Origin: Diplodia intermedia
Lineage: Eukaryota > Ascomycota > Dothideomycetes > Botryosphaeriales > Botryosphaeriaceae
Assembly (NCBI GenBank): GCA_021495925.1
Contig: JAKEKT010000005.1
Coordinates: 620,001 to 684,000, forward strand
Length of the DNA stretch: 64,000 nt
Direction: 5' to 3'
The translations under genes and the position numbers were made by a program. Each line of letters begins with the position of its first letter. The first letter of the stretch is position 1. Shown here one piece after another: positions 54,864 to 64,000 of this stretch. Under the pieces are notes generated by a model, which worked only from the letters and a program-made list of their open reading frames with translations, was not told the origin of the DNA and searched no databases.

Positions 54864-56719
54864 ATGGCCACGCCACCGCTCATTGTTGACCGGCTGTGGC
54901 ACTCACTCTGTCCTGCATATGCGCGCCTCTCCTCTGGCACCCGACGTGCCCTCCTGAAGCCTTCGACTCGACGCCCCGACGTTCTTTGCTCAAAAAGAGC
55001 TTCCTTGCCGGCACAATGGGCTCGACATTCAAGCACCGCGGGGTCGCCAATGCGATTCGTTACGCCCGAGGTCCAAGCCTCCGTAGGAATAAAGCAAAGA
55101 AAAGGATATGAACAGAGGCTAGCGTCGGCTTCCGACGATGAACTCGATGGCATCGAAACGGCGCAGCTTTACAACCGCCTGCGTCGACTTGCAGCGGACG
55201 GAAACATGGATGCGGTTGATCGCATTACTGCGTATTTGCTCGGACAGAGGGGTGAGGCGCCAAATGTAGCCCTTTTCGCAGCCGCCATACTGTCGAATAT
55301 ATCTGCGGAACAAGGTTCTGCGGCGAGAGCCGCCGCTCTGTTGAGTGAGATGGGAACGGAGGATTTGGAGCCGACGGCTGAAATATGTCACCACATACTC
55401 AAGGTGGGCGTTAGCATGTATGCATCAAGTTTGCTGCGGGACTAATTTTAACAAAGGTCCTCGCTGTCCATCCGGACTACCTCCTCAGAGACGCCATTAT
55501 CGAGTACATGCGCCAGAGATGGTTCAACCTTTCGGCTGAAGGGCGTCACGACATGGCTGTCGGTCTTCTTCGAGAGAATCAATTCGAGATGGCCGTCCGG
55601 AGCATGGATGCCATGCTCTCTGAAGGCATCCAGATCAAGAGCTGGTTATATGACATGGCAATCTACATGCTATCTGATGTTGAAGAGGTGGATGAAGCCT
55701 TTCGGATCATGCAGCAAAGAGTCGAGTCTGGCGAGCAGGGCATTTCGAAGTCAGTGTGGTACAGCCTACTTGATAGCGCTAGCAACACACATAATGTGAG
55801 TTTGCATGTCCACACTAACGCCGTCTTCCAACTAACATACTGCTAGCTTGCGGCGATTGACTACATTTGGAAACGTCAAGTTGGCCCGGGTTATCTCAAC
55901 CCTTCATCCGGCATTTGTTTCAATGTTCTTGGTGTTGCAGCGCGGGCCGGGGACGCCGACCTAGCAACAGACGTTTTCCGTCTGTTGAGCGAGCGGAAAG
56001 AGGTGTTTACACAACAGCACTATGAATTGCTCGTGGACACGTACATTCAAGCTGGCGACTTACGGACGGCGCTCTCTGTGCTATGCATCATGCAAGGCAG
56101 CGGCACGCCGCCTGACGAGTACTCAACAAGGAAGCTTGTTCAGTGGACGCGCGCTCATGCCGAGCGCGCAGTGCAACTTTTCGAACAGCTACGGAAACTG
56201 AAGGACGAAGGCTTCAAGGCCCCTCTCGCAGCAGTCAATTCGCTGATAGAAGCAGCGATTGGCCGCGACGATCTGGATACAGCCATCGACATATACAAGG
56301 CTCTGCACACAGTATGCGAGGATAATCCGTCAACGGCAACTTTCAACATCCTTTTCCGCGGGTGTTCTACACGCAAGGACCTCGCCATGTTCCTGGCGGC
56401 CGAGATGGTGGAGAGAAAGGTGGAACCAGACGTGCTGACGTACGATCGCCTCCTGCTCATCTGTCTGATGGAGCAGGACAACTACGACGACGCATTCCGA
56501 TACTACGAAGAGATGCGCAGCCGTGGATGGACACCTCGAGCCGGTACATTTCTTGCTATGGCGCGTCGATGTGCGCGGGCGCAAGATGCACGTGCGTGGG
56601 AGGTGGTGGAAGAGATGAAAGAGTGCCGTGTGGACCCCGATAACATCAGGTTTGTGAGAGATTGGTTGGATGCCAATTGGGGCAAGGCGTCAGAGCAGGA
56701 CGCGGAGCTCACGCGATAG
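54864..56719 (+). CDS. Pentatricopeptide-repeat protein, probably mitochondrial
   Basis: Three exons (54864-55403, 55457-55795, 55847-56719), introns 53 and 51 nt, 583 aa. The N-terminus is Arg/Ser/Ala-rich and nearly free of acids for about 60 residues (RLSSGTRRALLKPSTRRP, ARHSSTAG), typical of a mitochondrial presequence. The rest is helical with PPR units, for example 'YELLVDTYIQAGDLRTALSVLC', 'VNSLIEAAIGRDDLDTAIDIYK', 'LTYDRLLLICLMEQDNYDDA' and 'GTFLAMARRCARAQDARAW'. PPR proteins bind organellar RNA one base per repeat and act in its processing, stability or translation. It resembles fungal Cya5/Atp-expression-type factors in outline, but the exact orthologue and RNA target cannot be read from sequence. 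Confidence 0.88.
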
Positions 56720-57134
56720 GGGCTTTGAGACATGGATGCAGGGAGGTATCAATGGAGGCTGCATTTATCCCTGTGATGACTCGCCTCGATGTGCAGGGTG
56801 AATGCGGCGACAAGCACAATACTAATGTCTTGGCGCGGCTTGATGGTGGTGTTGGGGACATGGATGGCCGCTGTCATGACGTAGGTAGCGCTAGGGAACA
56901 GCCGAACGGCGCGCGGGCAGGTGCCAGTGTGCCAGGGCAGGCCGTCATTGATCCGCATCAACACGCCGCAGTCGATCACGTCCACTTCACCCAGCTCTCT
57001 GTCCTCTACATGAGCCATGAGCCTACCCGCGTTTCTTCCAACACCAGACCAACAACGCCGCGCGGCGTGACCGTCATCTATCCACCAAACACCGGTCTCC
57101 ACACTAAGAATCCCATCCTGCATTTGATCGTGCC
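56720..57134. other. Intergenic, PTEN promoter
   Basis: A 415-bp gap upstream of the PTEN start codon. A frame runs through it but has no ATG-led conserved content. Sequence near the start is C/A-rich. Confidence 0.4.
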
Positions 57135-58981
57135 ATGGTGCGTAGCTCAGCCTTCTGCCGGCCACGCCCCGTATTCATGTGCCCGGAGACTAATACAAGC
57201 TTTCGCGCAATGAACAGGCCTCCCTACTCCGCCAAATTGTCGCCGGCCCGCGGGCGCGGCACCCGGAAGCCGGGCTCGACCTGTGCTACGTGACGGACTC
57301 GATCATCGCGACGTCGGGGCCTTCGGGGACTTACCCGCAGCGGGCGTACCGCAATCCGCTGGACCAGCTGGTCAAGTTTCTGGACAAGCACCACCGCGAC
57401 CGGTGGGCGATATGGGAGTTCCGGGCCGAGGGGACAGGCTACCCGGACGAGGAGGTGTATGGGCGCATCTGGCACTACCCGTGGCCCGACCACCACCCGC
57501 CGCCGTTCGCGCTCGTGCCGCGCATCGTCGCGAGCATGCGCAACTGGCTGCAGGCGCACAAGGACAACGTCGCGGTCGTGCACTGCAAGGCCGGCAAGGG
57601 CCGCTCCGGCACCGTCAGCTGCTCGTACCTGATCGCCGAGGAGGGCTGGAAGGTCGAAGACGCGTTGAAGCGGTTCACGGAGAGGCGGATGCGACCGAGC
57701 TTCGGCCCCGGCGTGTCGATTCCGAGCCAGCTGCGGTGGGTTAATTACGTCGATCGGTGGACAAAGAGCGGTAAGGTGTATGTCGAGCGGCAGATCGAGA
57801 TCCTCGAGGTCCACGCCTGGGGCGTCCGGAACGGCGTCAAGGTCAGCATCGACGGCTTCGTTGACGAGGGGAAGGTGATCAAGACGTTTCATACCTTCAG
57901 CCGTGCGGAACGACAGATTCTCAAAGGAGCCGTCAAGGACACCGGCAGCCTAGCCGACATGGTCAACGAGGTCCTTGCGCAGCGGAAGCTGGAGAAGGCG
58001 GCTAAAGAAGACCAAACGTCAGGTTCGTCCACACCGACAGACCGCAAGGCCAACAAGGAGCTGCCGCAAACCCAGGAGGAGCAGGAGAGCGAAAGTGACA
58101 GCCCGTCCGAACATGGCGATATCATTTTCAAACCGTCCAAACCAGTTGTGCTCCCGACCAGCGACATCAACATCGACTTCGAGCGTCGGAACAGTGCAAT
58201 GTACGGTTACACTATGGTTACTTCGGTTGCACACGTATGGTTCAACACGTTCTTTGAGGGCAACGGCCCGGAGCAGAACGGAAAGGCTGATGCTTCCGGC
58301 ACATTTGAGCTCGAATGGGACAAGATGGACGGCATCAAGGGCAGTAGCCGCAAGGGCACTAGAGCATTCGACAAGATAGCCGTCGTTTGGAGAGCCATTC
58401 CCGACTCGGAAACGGGCCATCCTGACGTCGTTATCACGGAGCCGAAGGTGGGCGAGGATGTGCCGCAGTCCAAGCCCGCCGACTGGAAAGGCGGACAGCC
58501 GTCGGTGCATACCGGAACTGCGGTGAAGGAGCTTGGCTTGCGCACCGAGACGCCTCCCGGCGGTAGCCCTAACCTCTCGAAAGCGAGCAGCGTAAAGACT
58601 CAGAATAGCGCAGGAACTTCAGGCCTGGTGTCTACGGAAGATACGATCAACGAGACCATGGGCTTGAGGACGCATGGGCGTGACGGCGAGGAGATCATCC
58701 AGGCTTCCAGCAGCAGTTCCGAAGACGCGTCGCCTATCAGGACCGGACAATCGCAGCCAACCCCGACCATCTCTAACCCAGAGCTCGCAAGCAACGGCAT
58801 AGCCGCCCAAGACCAAGCGGCTAAGCCGTCCACAGAGCCGACGGCGGGAGTTGTTCGCGGGAAGGAGCACGTTTCGACGGGCTCATTGCCAGGAGGGGTA
58901 CCGGAAGAAGAGATGAAGACGGCACACGCACACCCACTGGGCCACATGAAGTCCAAGAAAGATTCCCAAACAAGCTCGTGA
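57135..58981 (+). CDS. TEP1: PTEN-type phosphoinositide 3-phosphatase
   Basis: Dual-specificity phosphatase that removes the 3-phosphate of PtdIns(3,4,5)P3. Exon 1 is the ATG alone (57135-57137); intron 57138-57217 (80 nt, GTGCGT...ACTAATAC...AACAG); exon 2 57218-58981; 588 aa. The joined start MASLLRQIVAGPR matches the family. The P-loop 'HCKAGKGRSGT' has nucleophile Cys124 and Arg130, and the WPD-like loop 'WPDHHPP' has Asp92 and His93, the same residue numbers as in human PTEN. 'TSGPSGTYPQRAYRNP' is the N-terminal substrate-loop region. A C2-like domain follows ('KTFHTFSRAERQILKG', 'FELEWDKMDGIKGSSR'). The last 180 residues are Ser/Thr/Gly-rich and disordered, probably a regulatory tail. 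It keeps all residues needed for activity. Confidence 0.93.
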
Positions 58982-60272
58982 GGATATGAAAGGGGAGCGG
59001 TGGGAGAACGGCACGGGAAGGCGCAGCAGCGGCATTGATATGCACGTCGGAAGTTTTGGGAACATCTGGAATGCAGTAGACGGTACTGTACCAATGCAAG
59101 TCTCCCGTTTGTCCGTTTCTTTTTCTCTACGCGCGCTCGCTTGCTTTGTTGGGCAAGCGCTTAAGCAAGGGAAGCGAGGATGCTGCAAGCGAAGCGTGGG
59201 AAGCAAAGCTTTGTGCTTCGCAAGTTTGTGAGATGTCGACTAGCCTGGGCTCAAATAGGGCCCGGCCTTTCGGAGATGCATCTACAATATTTCGCTGCAG
59301 CTCTGCTCGCACGTGCATATGCATGTAGCAAGCGCTGCGTCGACACGGAACGAGTGGAGAAGCCAGATGTGATGCATCGGCGAGGCCGCGCAGGCAGCCT
59401 GGCAAGTGGCAATGTCGACGTGGATGCGGTTTTCCGTGAGGCTGAGAGCACGGGAGCTCGAGTCAACGGCTGGGATGACTGGATTAGCCGGTGAAGGCTG
59501 CTGCAATCCATGCCGCAGCCCGTAAGCGCGTTGGTGACGCGCAATGCACCGCCATTGGCCGCGCTCGACTCTGCTGCCCGCGGAGGGATGCACGCGGAAG
59601 GCAGCGGTCGAGGCGAGGCAGCAGCCTTGTTGTTCAGCCTCGCGCATCTCCTTCACCACGCGGGTATTTAACATGGCGGCGCCCTTCTCGCAGCATGTGG
59701 CACGCACAGCTCATGCAGTAGCAGCCGGCCCCGGAGCACTACAGGAGCCAGCGCAGCACGCCCAGCTCCGTCATTCTCAAGTTACACCACCCGCCTTCTC
59801 AGCAGCGGGGGTTGCTTGCATTATCGCCTTTCGCGCGCCGCATCACCTGCTCTTGCTTTCCCTTCGCTTTGTCCTCTCTCTCCTCGCCCGACTGTCAGCA
59901 GCCACTGCCGCCAGCCCTGCTGCAGCCCGCCCTGCACGCGCCTGGTCTGATGACTTCAGCAAACCCGCTGCTCGTCGTCTTCCCATTGGCCGCTTTCCCT
60001 GCCCACGTAATAACGGCGTGAGCCTCGTGCATCGCTACGACACCAGCTTCTAGAAAAGCAACATCGCCGCATCTCCTTCCACTTTTCCACCCTCTCTGCC
60101 TGCTCATTACCATCATTGCCCCGCTTCCCGTTCAAACATTCTCTCCGCATACCCACAAGCCGTCATCTCCCGACCCGCCCGCCCTGTCCAGCCCCCACCG
60201 GGACCAGGTTGTTGCCGGATCATCCTCACATCATACTTACCCGCCGAACTGTATCAACCACCACCTTGCACC
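58982..60272. promoter_or_regulatory. Long intergenic region upstream of the AAA ATPase
   Basis: About 1.3 kb. The left third is the PTEN 3' flank; the right half is pyrimidine-rich (TTCCCTTCGCTTTGTCCTCTCTCTCC near 59,865-59,890; CCACCTTGCACC before the ATG) and may be promoter plus long 5' UTR. No gene recognised. Confidence 0.4.
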
Positions 60273-63200
60273 ATGGACACCGCGAGGGACAAGAATGCCG
60301 ATGACAACGCCACCGTGAAGGTCGAATCTTCGGCCGAACCCGCAACCCCATCGTCCTCCTCACCCCCTTCCGCCACCGCCGAGCTGACCGCTGGCGGAGG
60401 CGCCGCGGAGCCCAGCCCGAGTGCCAAGGATGGCGGCGGCGCCAACAAGAAGTCGGCCGCGGCGGCCGCCAAGGGCAAGAAGGGGAAGCAGTCGACGCCG
60501 ACGAAGAAGAAGGTCGGGGCGGCGGCGGCACGCTGCCGCCACAAGGACCACGCGGCGTCGAAGAAGAGGGGCAAGCATCATGGCAAGAAGAAGTATGTCA
60601 GCGACGACGACGAGGAGTCCGAGACGGCCGATAGTGAGGACGAAGAGTCCGACGCAGAATCGACGGCGTCGTCGACGGATGAGAGCAGCGACGAGGATGA
60701 GCAGCAGCAGATCAAGTCGAAGAAGAAGGCGGGGAAGAAGGGCTTGAGGGCGCGGAAGGCGAAGAGCAAAAGCAAGGGGAAGCGGAAAGCCGTCAAGAAG
60801 CACGGGAAGAAGTCGAAGAAGTACGTGTCATCGTCGGAAGACTCGTCCTCGGAGGAGTCCGAATCGGAAAGCGATTCGAGCGACTCGAGCTCGGAGTCGG
60901 AATCGGAATCGGAGAGGGAGTCGGCGAAACGGTCGCGTCGGCGTCATCGGAAGGCTCGCCGCGCGAAGCAGGTGGAGGAGTCGGACGCGACGGCGACGGC
61001 GGATGAGGGCTCGGAGAACGGCTCGGCGCAGACGGATCTGGACGACTTGTCGGCCCAGCAGCTGAACCAGTTGATACTGCTGAAGCAAGAGGCGCGGGAG
61101 CAACAGCAGCGTAGGAGGGCGCTGGCTCCCCCGGATCCGCTTGAGCTTTCGGGATCGCGTCTGCAGAAGTTAAGTAGTGAGCTCAAGGCGCTGAAGGAAT
61201 TGAAAAAGAAGAACAAGGAAAGCAAGAAGAAGGGAAAGAAGTCAGGCAAGCGCGCCAGCACCCTGGAATATAAGCGTGTGGACGAGTTGTGGGACAGCAA
61301 GATTCACAACTACAAACTCACCGAAAGCGCCGAAGATCCTGTGGACGAGTTCAATTCCTACATTTTCAACGTGCGTAGGAGGTTCGATTGGGAGAACAAG
61401 TACAGGAACACCGTGGTCGACATCAAGTCCAAGCTCTTGAAGGAAGCGCTGCAAGAGGTCATGAAGGACGTGAAGGGAGTTTCGCTTGTGGAAGAGCAGC
61501 CTTGCATCGACCCAAACATGCTATTCCTCTACCTCGAGGAGCTTCGTCGCTTTGCAAAGAAGACGCTGAAGTCGCGGACAAGGAAGCAGAAGAAGAAGAA
61601 GACCAAGCGGAGGCTGAAGTTGATGGCTTCTCACTGCAAGGTCATGATCAGCTATCTGGACGAGGACTACGACGAGACCAAGAAGACGCTGTACCCTATG
61701 CTTGAGGCGGGTAACATCACTTTCGATCTCCTGTGGGCGCTTTTCAAGCCCAATACCATTGCCTACACCACGACGTACGGATCGGTCGAGAATCCACGAT
61801 GCTTCAAGGTCGACTACGCTACCAAGGAGTCTTCCTTCATCCGCGGTGACTGGTATTCCATCGAAGGGCGTTACCTTGAGTATGACGGCAAGACTTTCGG
61901 GTTAGGCGAGCTTGAGCTCAGCGTTGATGCTTTCAAGGGCCCTCGGAAGATTACCAGCTTGGCTACCTACCCGCTCCGCTACCACAAGGATCCGGATGGC
62001 ATTAAGCAGCAACTCATTGAGCGCGGAAAGCGCTTCGTCACGATGACTGGGATGAACTATCGGTTCCATAAGGGCTTGGCGTTCGAAAAGAGGAAGAAGA
62101 TGGTGCTGAAACACAACATCAACGGGCGGGTCATGATCGATCCTGCAATCTTCCGCCGTATCAACGCCAATTACCCCATTTCTGTAATCAAACCCAAGGA
62201 CCAGGATGATTTGTGGGACTTCGCCAGCTGCGGATGTAGTGATGATGAGTCTGATGACGAGATGGAGGGTCCTCACAACATGGGCGAGGAGCACGAGGAG
62301 CGACAGAAGTACAGGTTCAAGATCGTGCATGACGAGAAGAAGGAGGCCCACCTGATCCAAGTCCCTGTCGACGATGATGGCAATGAGATTCAGGCCGAGA
62401 AGCTGGACAAATTGGCTGAAGATGGCGAAGGTGTCAAGGAGGACAATGATGAGAGCAAGGCGAAGCATGAGTTCACCGAAGAGGAGCTTTTGATTGCTTC
62501 GCCTGTAGTTCTGGGCTTTGCTTTCTCTGAGAAGCGCTGGATGGAGTTTTCATTGTCCGGAGTCCGAGATATCGAGTGGAATGAAGGTGCTTTTGAGTCA
62601 CTCGTGCTTCGACAGGACCAGAAGTCCATTGTCAAGGCTCTTGTATCAAGCCACAAGTTCCACGCTGCGCAGACCATCGACGACGTCGTCCAGGGCAAGG
62701 GCAAGGGCTTAGTCTTTGTGCTGCACGGCCCTCCAGGAGTCGGGAAAACGCTCACTGCCGAGGGTATCGCGGACTACCTCAAAAGCCCCCTCTACGCCGT
62801 CAGCGCGGGCGAGCTTGGAACGGACAGCTGGCGGCTGGAGCAGGAGCTGCAGAAGATCATGGACATCGCGCACAGCTGGGGGGCCATCCTGCTGCTGGAC
62901 GAGGCCGACGTGTTTCTCGAGAGGCGGCAGGTGCACGACATCCACCGCAACGCGCTCGTGTCCATATTCCTACGGCTGCTCGAGTACTTCCAGGGCATCT
63001 TGTTCCTGACGACGAACCGGGTCGAGACGTTCGACGACGCGTTCCAGAGCCGCATCCACATGGGGCTGCGCTACGAGGAGCTGGGCCACCAGGCCAAGCG
63101 TCAGATCTGGCGCATGTTCCTGGACCGGGTACGCGACATGGACGAGGCGGAGATGGTCGAGTTCCGCGACGACGACTACAACACGCTGGCGCGCAACGAG

Positions 63201-63374
63201 CTCAACGGGCGGCAGATCAAAAACACGGTGCGCACCGCGCAGGCGCTCGCCGTCAACATGGGTGAGAAGCTCAGCATGGAGCACATCAAGCGCGTGCTGG
63301 CTGTCGCCGAGAGTTTCGAGCGCGACCTCAGGGGCGGGAGTGGGTACGAGGATGCGATGAGAAGTTACACTTGA
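60273..63374 (+). CDS. AAA ATPase with DUF7025-type region and charged N-terminus
   Basis: Intronless, 1033 aa. The N-terminal 330 residues are highly charged and low in complexity: Lys/Arg runs, Asp/Glu/Ser runs (SEDSSSEESESESDSSD) and coiled-coil-like 'QLNQLILLKQEAREQQQRR'. A middle region ('DELWDSKIHNYKLTES', 'LFKPNTIAYTTTYGSVENPR', 'GRYLEYDGKTFGLGE') resembles the fungal DUF7025 domain that precedes this AAA class. The ATPase module has Walker A 'GPPGVGKT' (819-826; Lys825), Walker B 'ILLLDEADVF' (Asp876, Glu877), 'FLTTNRVETFDDAFQSRIHM' with the sensor and Arg-rich second-region signals, and a C-terminal helical lid. The basic/acidic N-terminus suggests a nucleus or nucleolus location (inference). 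Cellular role unknown. Confidence 0.9.
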   Translation: MDTARDKNADDNATVKVESSAEPATPSSSSPPSATAELTAGGGAAEPSPSAKDGGGANKKSAAAAAKGKKGKQSTPTKKKVGAAAARCRHKDHAASKKRGKHHGKKKYVSDDDEESETADSEDEESDAESTASSTDESSDEDEQQQIKSKKKAGKKGLRARKAKSKSKGKRKAVKKHGKKSKKYVSSSEDSSSEESESESDSSDSSSESESESERESAKRSRRRHRKARRAKQVEESDATATADEGSENGSAQTDLDDLSAQQLNQLILLKQEAREQQQRRRALAPPDPLELSGSRLQKLSSELKALKELKKKNKESKKKGKKSGKRASTLEYKRVDELWDSKIHNYKLTESAEDPVDEFNSYIFNVRRRFDWENKYRNTVVDIKSKLLKEALQEVMKDVKGVSLVEEQPCIDPNMLFLYLEELRRFAKKTLKSRTRKQKKKKTKRRLKLMASHCKVMISYLDEDYDETKKTLYPMLEAGNITFDLLWALFKPNTIAYTTTYGSVENPRCFKVDYATKESSFIRGDWYSIEGRYLEYDGKTFGLGELELSVDAFKGPRKITSLATYPLRYHKDPDGIKQQLIERGKRFVTMTGMNYRFHKGLAFEKRKKMVLKHNINGRVMIDPAIFRRINANYPISVIKPKDQDDLWDFASCGCSDDESDDEMEGPHNMGEEHEERQKYRFKIVHDEKKEAHLIQVPVDDDGNEIQAEKLDKLAEDGEGVKEDNDESKAKHEFTEEELLIASPVVLGFAFSEKRWMEFSLSGVRDIEWNEGAFESLVLRQDQKSIVKALVSSHKFHAAQTIDDVVQGKGKGLVFVLHGPPGVGKTLTAEGIADYLKSPLYAVSAGELGTDSWRLEQELQKIMDIAHSWGAILLLDEADVFLERRQVHDIHRNALVSIFLRLLEYFQGILFLTTNRVETFDDAFQSRIHMGLRYEELGHQAKRQIWRMFLDRVRDMDEAEMVEFRDDDYNTLARNELNGRQIKNTVRTAQALAVNMGEKLSMEHIKRVLAVAESFERDLRGGSGYEDAMRSYT

Positions 63375-63564
63375 TTTCCCAGCCATCTACCCCTTCTCGC
63401 CTCCTCCCTATCCTTACTTATACGGCAGTCATTCTTCCTTTTCTCTTTTCCCTTTTCATGGTTCAGCGCGCATGACAGGCACGGCTGGTCTTTCGGTGTG
63501 TCAGATGGGGCGAGCGTTTCCACAACGGCTTATTCCATTCTTTCTTTTCTGTTTTCCGGGGTGT

Positions 63565-63608
<44 letters not shown>

Positions 63609-64000
63609 GCCCTTCGGTTCGGTTTTCATATTGGAAAGATGGTGTTCAAACGAGGTGTTGGTTTTGAAAAGGGTTGATACGTTGTTTCCCAACACCCACC
63701 GGTGCAGGGAGGGGGAGGGGATGGCTGGTTTGTTTCAAAATGAATAGGACCCCCTCAGGTATGGAAATGCACTTATTCAAACGGTTTCTCCAATGCTTCG
63801 TGATTGACCGAATGCTTTGCGTTGTCGGTGGGTCGCATCCTTGTGGCGTATACTGTCCGAAGAAGCTGGAAGCGGGGGGAAGGATGTCGACGCTGCAGAG
63901 GTGAAGAGAGTATTTCGAATAGCAAGGCTGCTGGATAGAAAGAACAGTGCGCAGCATATGGCGCAGAGCCAATTAGATGTTGTGAGAATAGGAGGCGGTG
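63375..64000. other. 3' flank of the AAA ATPase gene
   Basis: Pyrimidine-rich 3' flank containing a TC microsatellite, then mixed sequence to the window edge. No gene start seen. Confidence 0.4.
63567..63604 (+). repeat. (TC)19 microsatellite
   Basis: Nineteen uninterrupted TC dinucleotides, the longest simple repeat in the window, about 190 bp past the ATPase stop codon, probably in its 3' UTR or just beyond. Confidence 0.95.

Overview
This is a eukaryotic window from a filamentous ascomycete (Pezizomycotina; Dothideomycetes is my best guess, by inference only). Support: genes are interrupted by GT-AG introns of 47-142 nt, often with CTRAY branch points; promoters are pyrimidine-rich; and several families are ascomycete-typical (Spo71/Mug56, SRF1, DUF7025-type AAA ATPase, fungal PTEN). 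I saw no rRNA, tRNA, CRISPR, intact transposon or virus-derived gene. Most gene models were built by hand: exons were joined where a GT-AG junction restores a conserved protein.

Layout. 0-8 kb: mitochondrial DEAD-type helicase IRC3 (-), secreted yellow/MRJP protein (+), an orphan protein with Y-x-P-x-S-P repeats and an in-frame stop (+), and a small amidotransferase-like-fold protein (+). 8-16.6 kb: gene-poor, holding one F-box gene (-) and one possible cryptic small gene (+). 16.6-22 kb: cullin-1 (-), a cupin (-) and a SAP-like multi-pass membrane protein (-). 23.4-31.7 kb: the mitochondrial carrier MME1 (+), then three oxidoreductase/DJ-1-type genes in one orientation (zinc alcohol dehydrogenase, DJ-1/PfpI, SDR), with a repeat-bearing small orphan between them. 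31.9-34.5 kb: divergent pair of a mitochondrial K+/H+ exchange-related protein (-) and SRF1 (+). 35-40 kb: an orphan, a membrane-tailed thioredoxin, and a two-exon 119-aa orphan, followed by AT-richer DNA with homopolymer runs. 40.3-49 kb: Spo71-like PH protein (+), then a divergent pair of class V aminotransferase (-) and gamma-tubulin complex component (+). 50.8-63.4 kb: a Pro/His-rich single-pass membrane protein (-), LSM4 (+), a PPR protein (+), a PTEN phosphatase (+) and a nuclear-type AAA ATPase (+).

Four products are predicted mitochondrial (IRC3, MME1, K+/H+ exchange-related, PPR), and two act in SCF ubiquitination (cullin-1, F-box). Otherwise this is ordinary core-genome gene order, not a secondary-metabolite cluster. 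The most unusual points are the stop codon hidden in a 78-bp tandem repeat, an SDR lacking its catalytic Tyr, two genes whose first coding exon is only the ATG, and several in-frame introns that could be retained.
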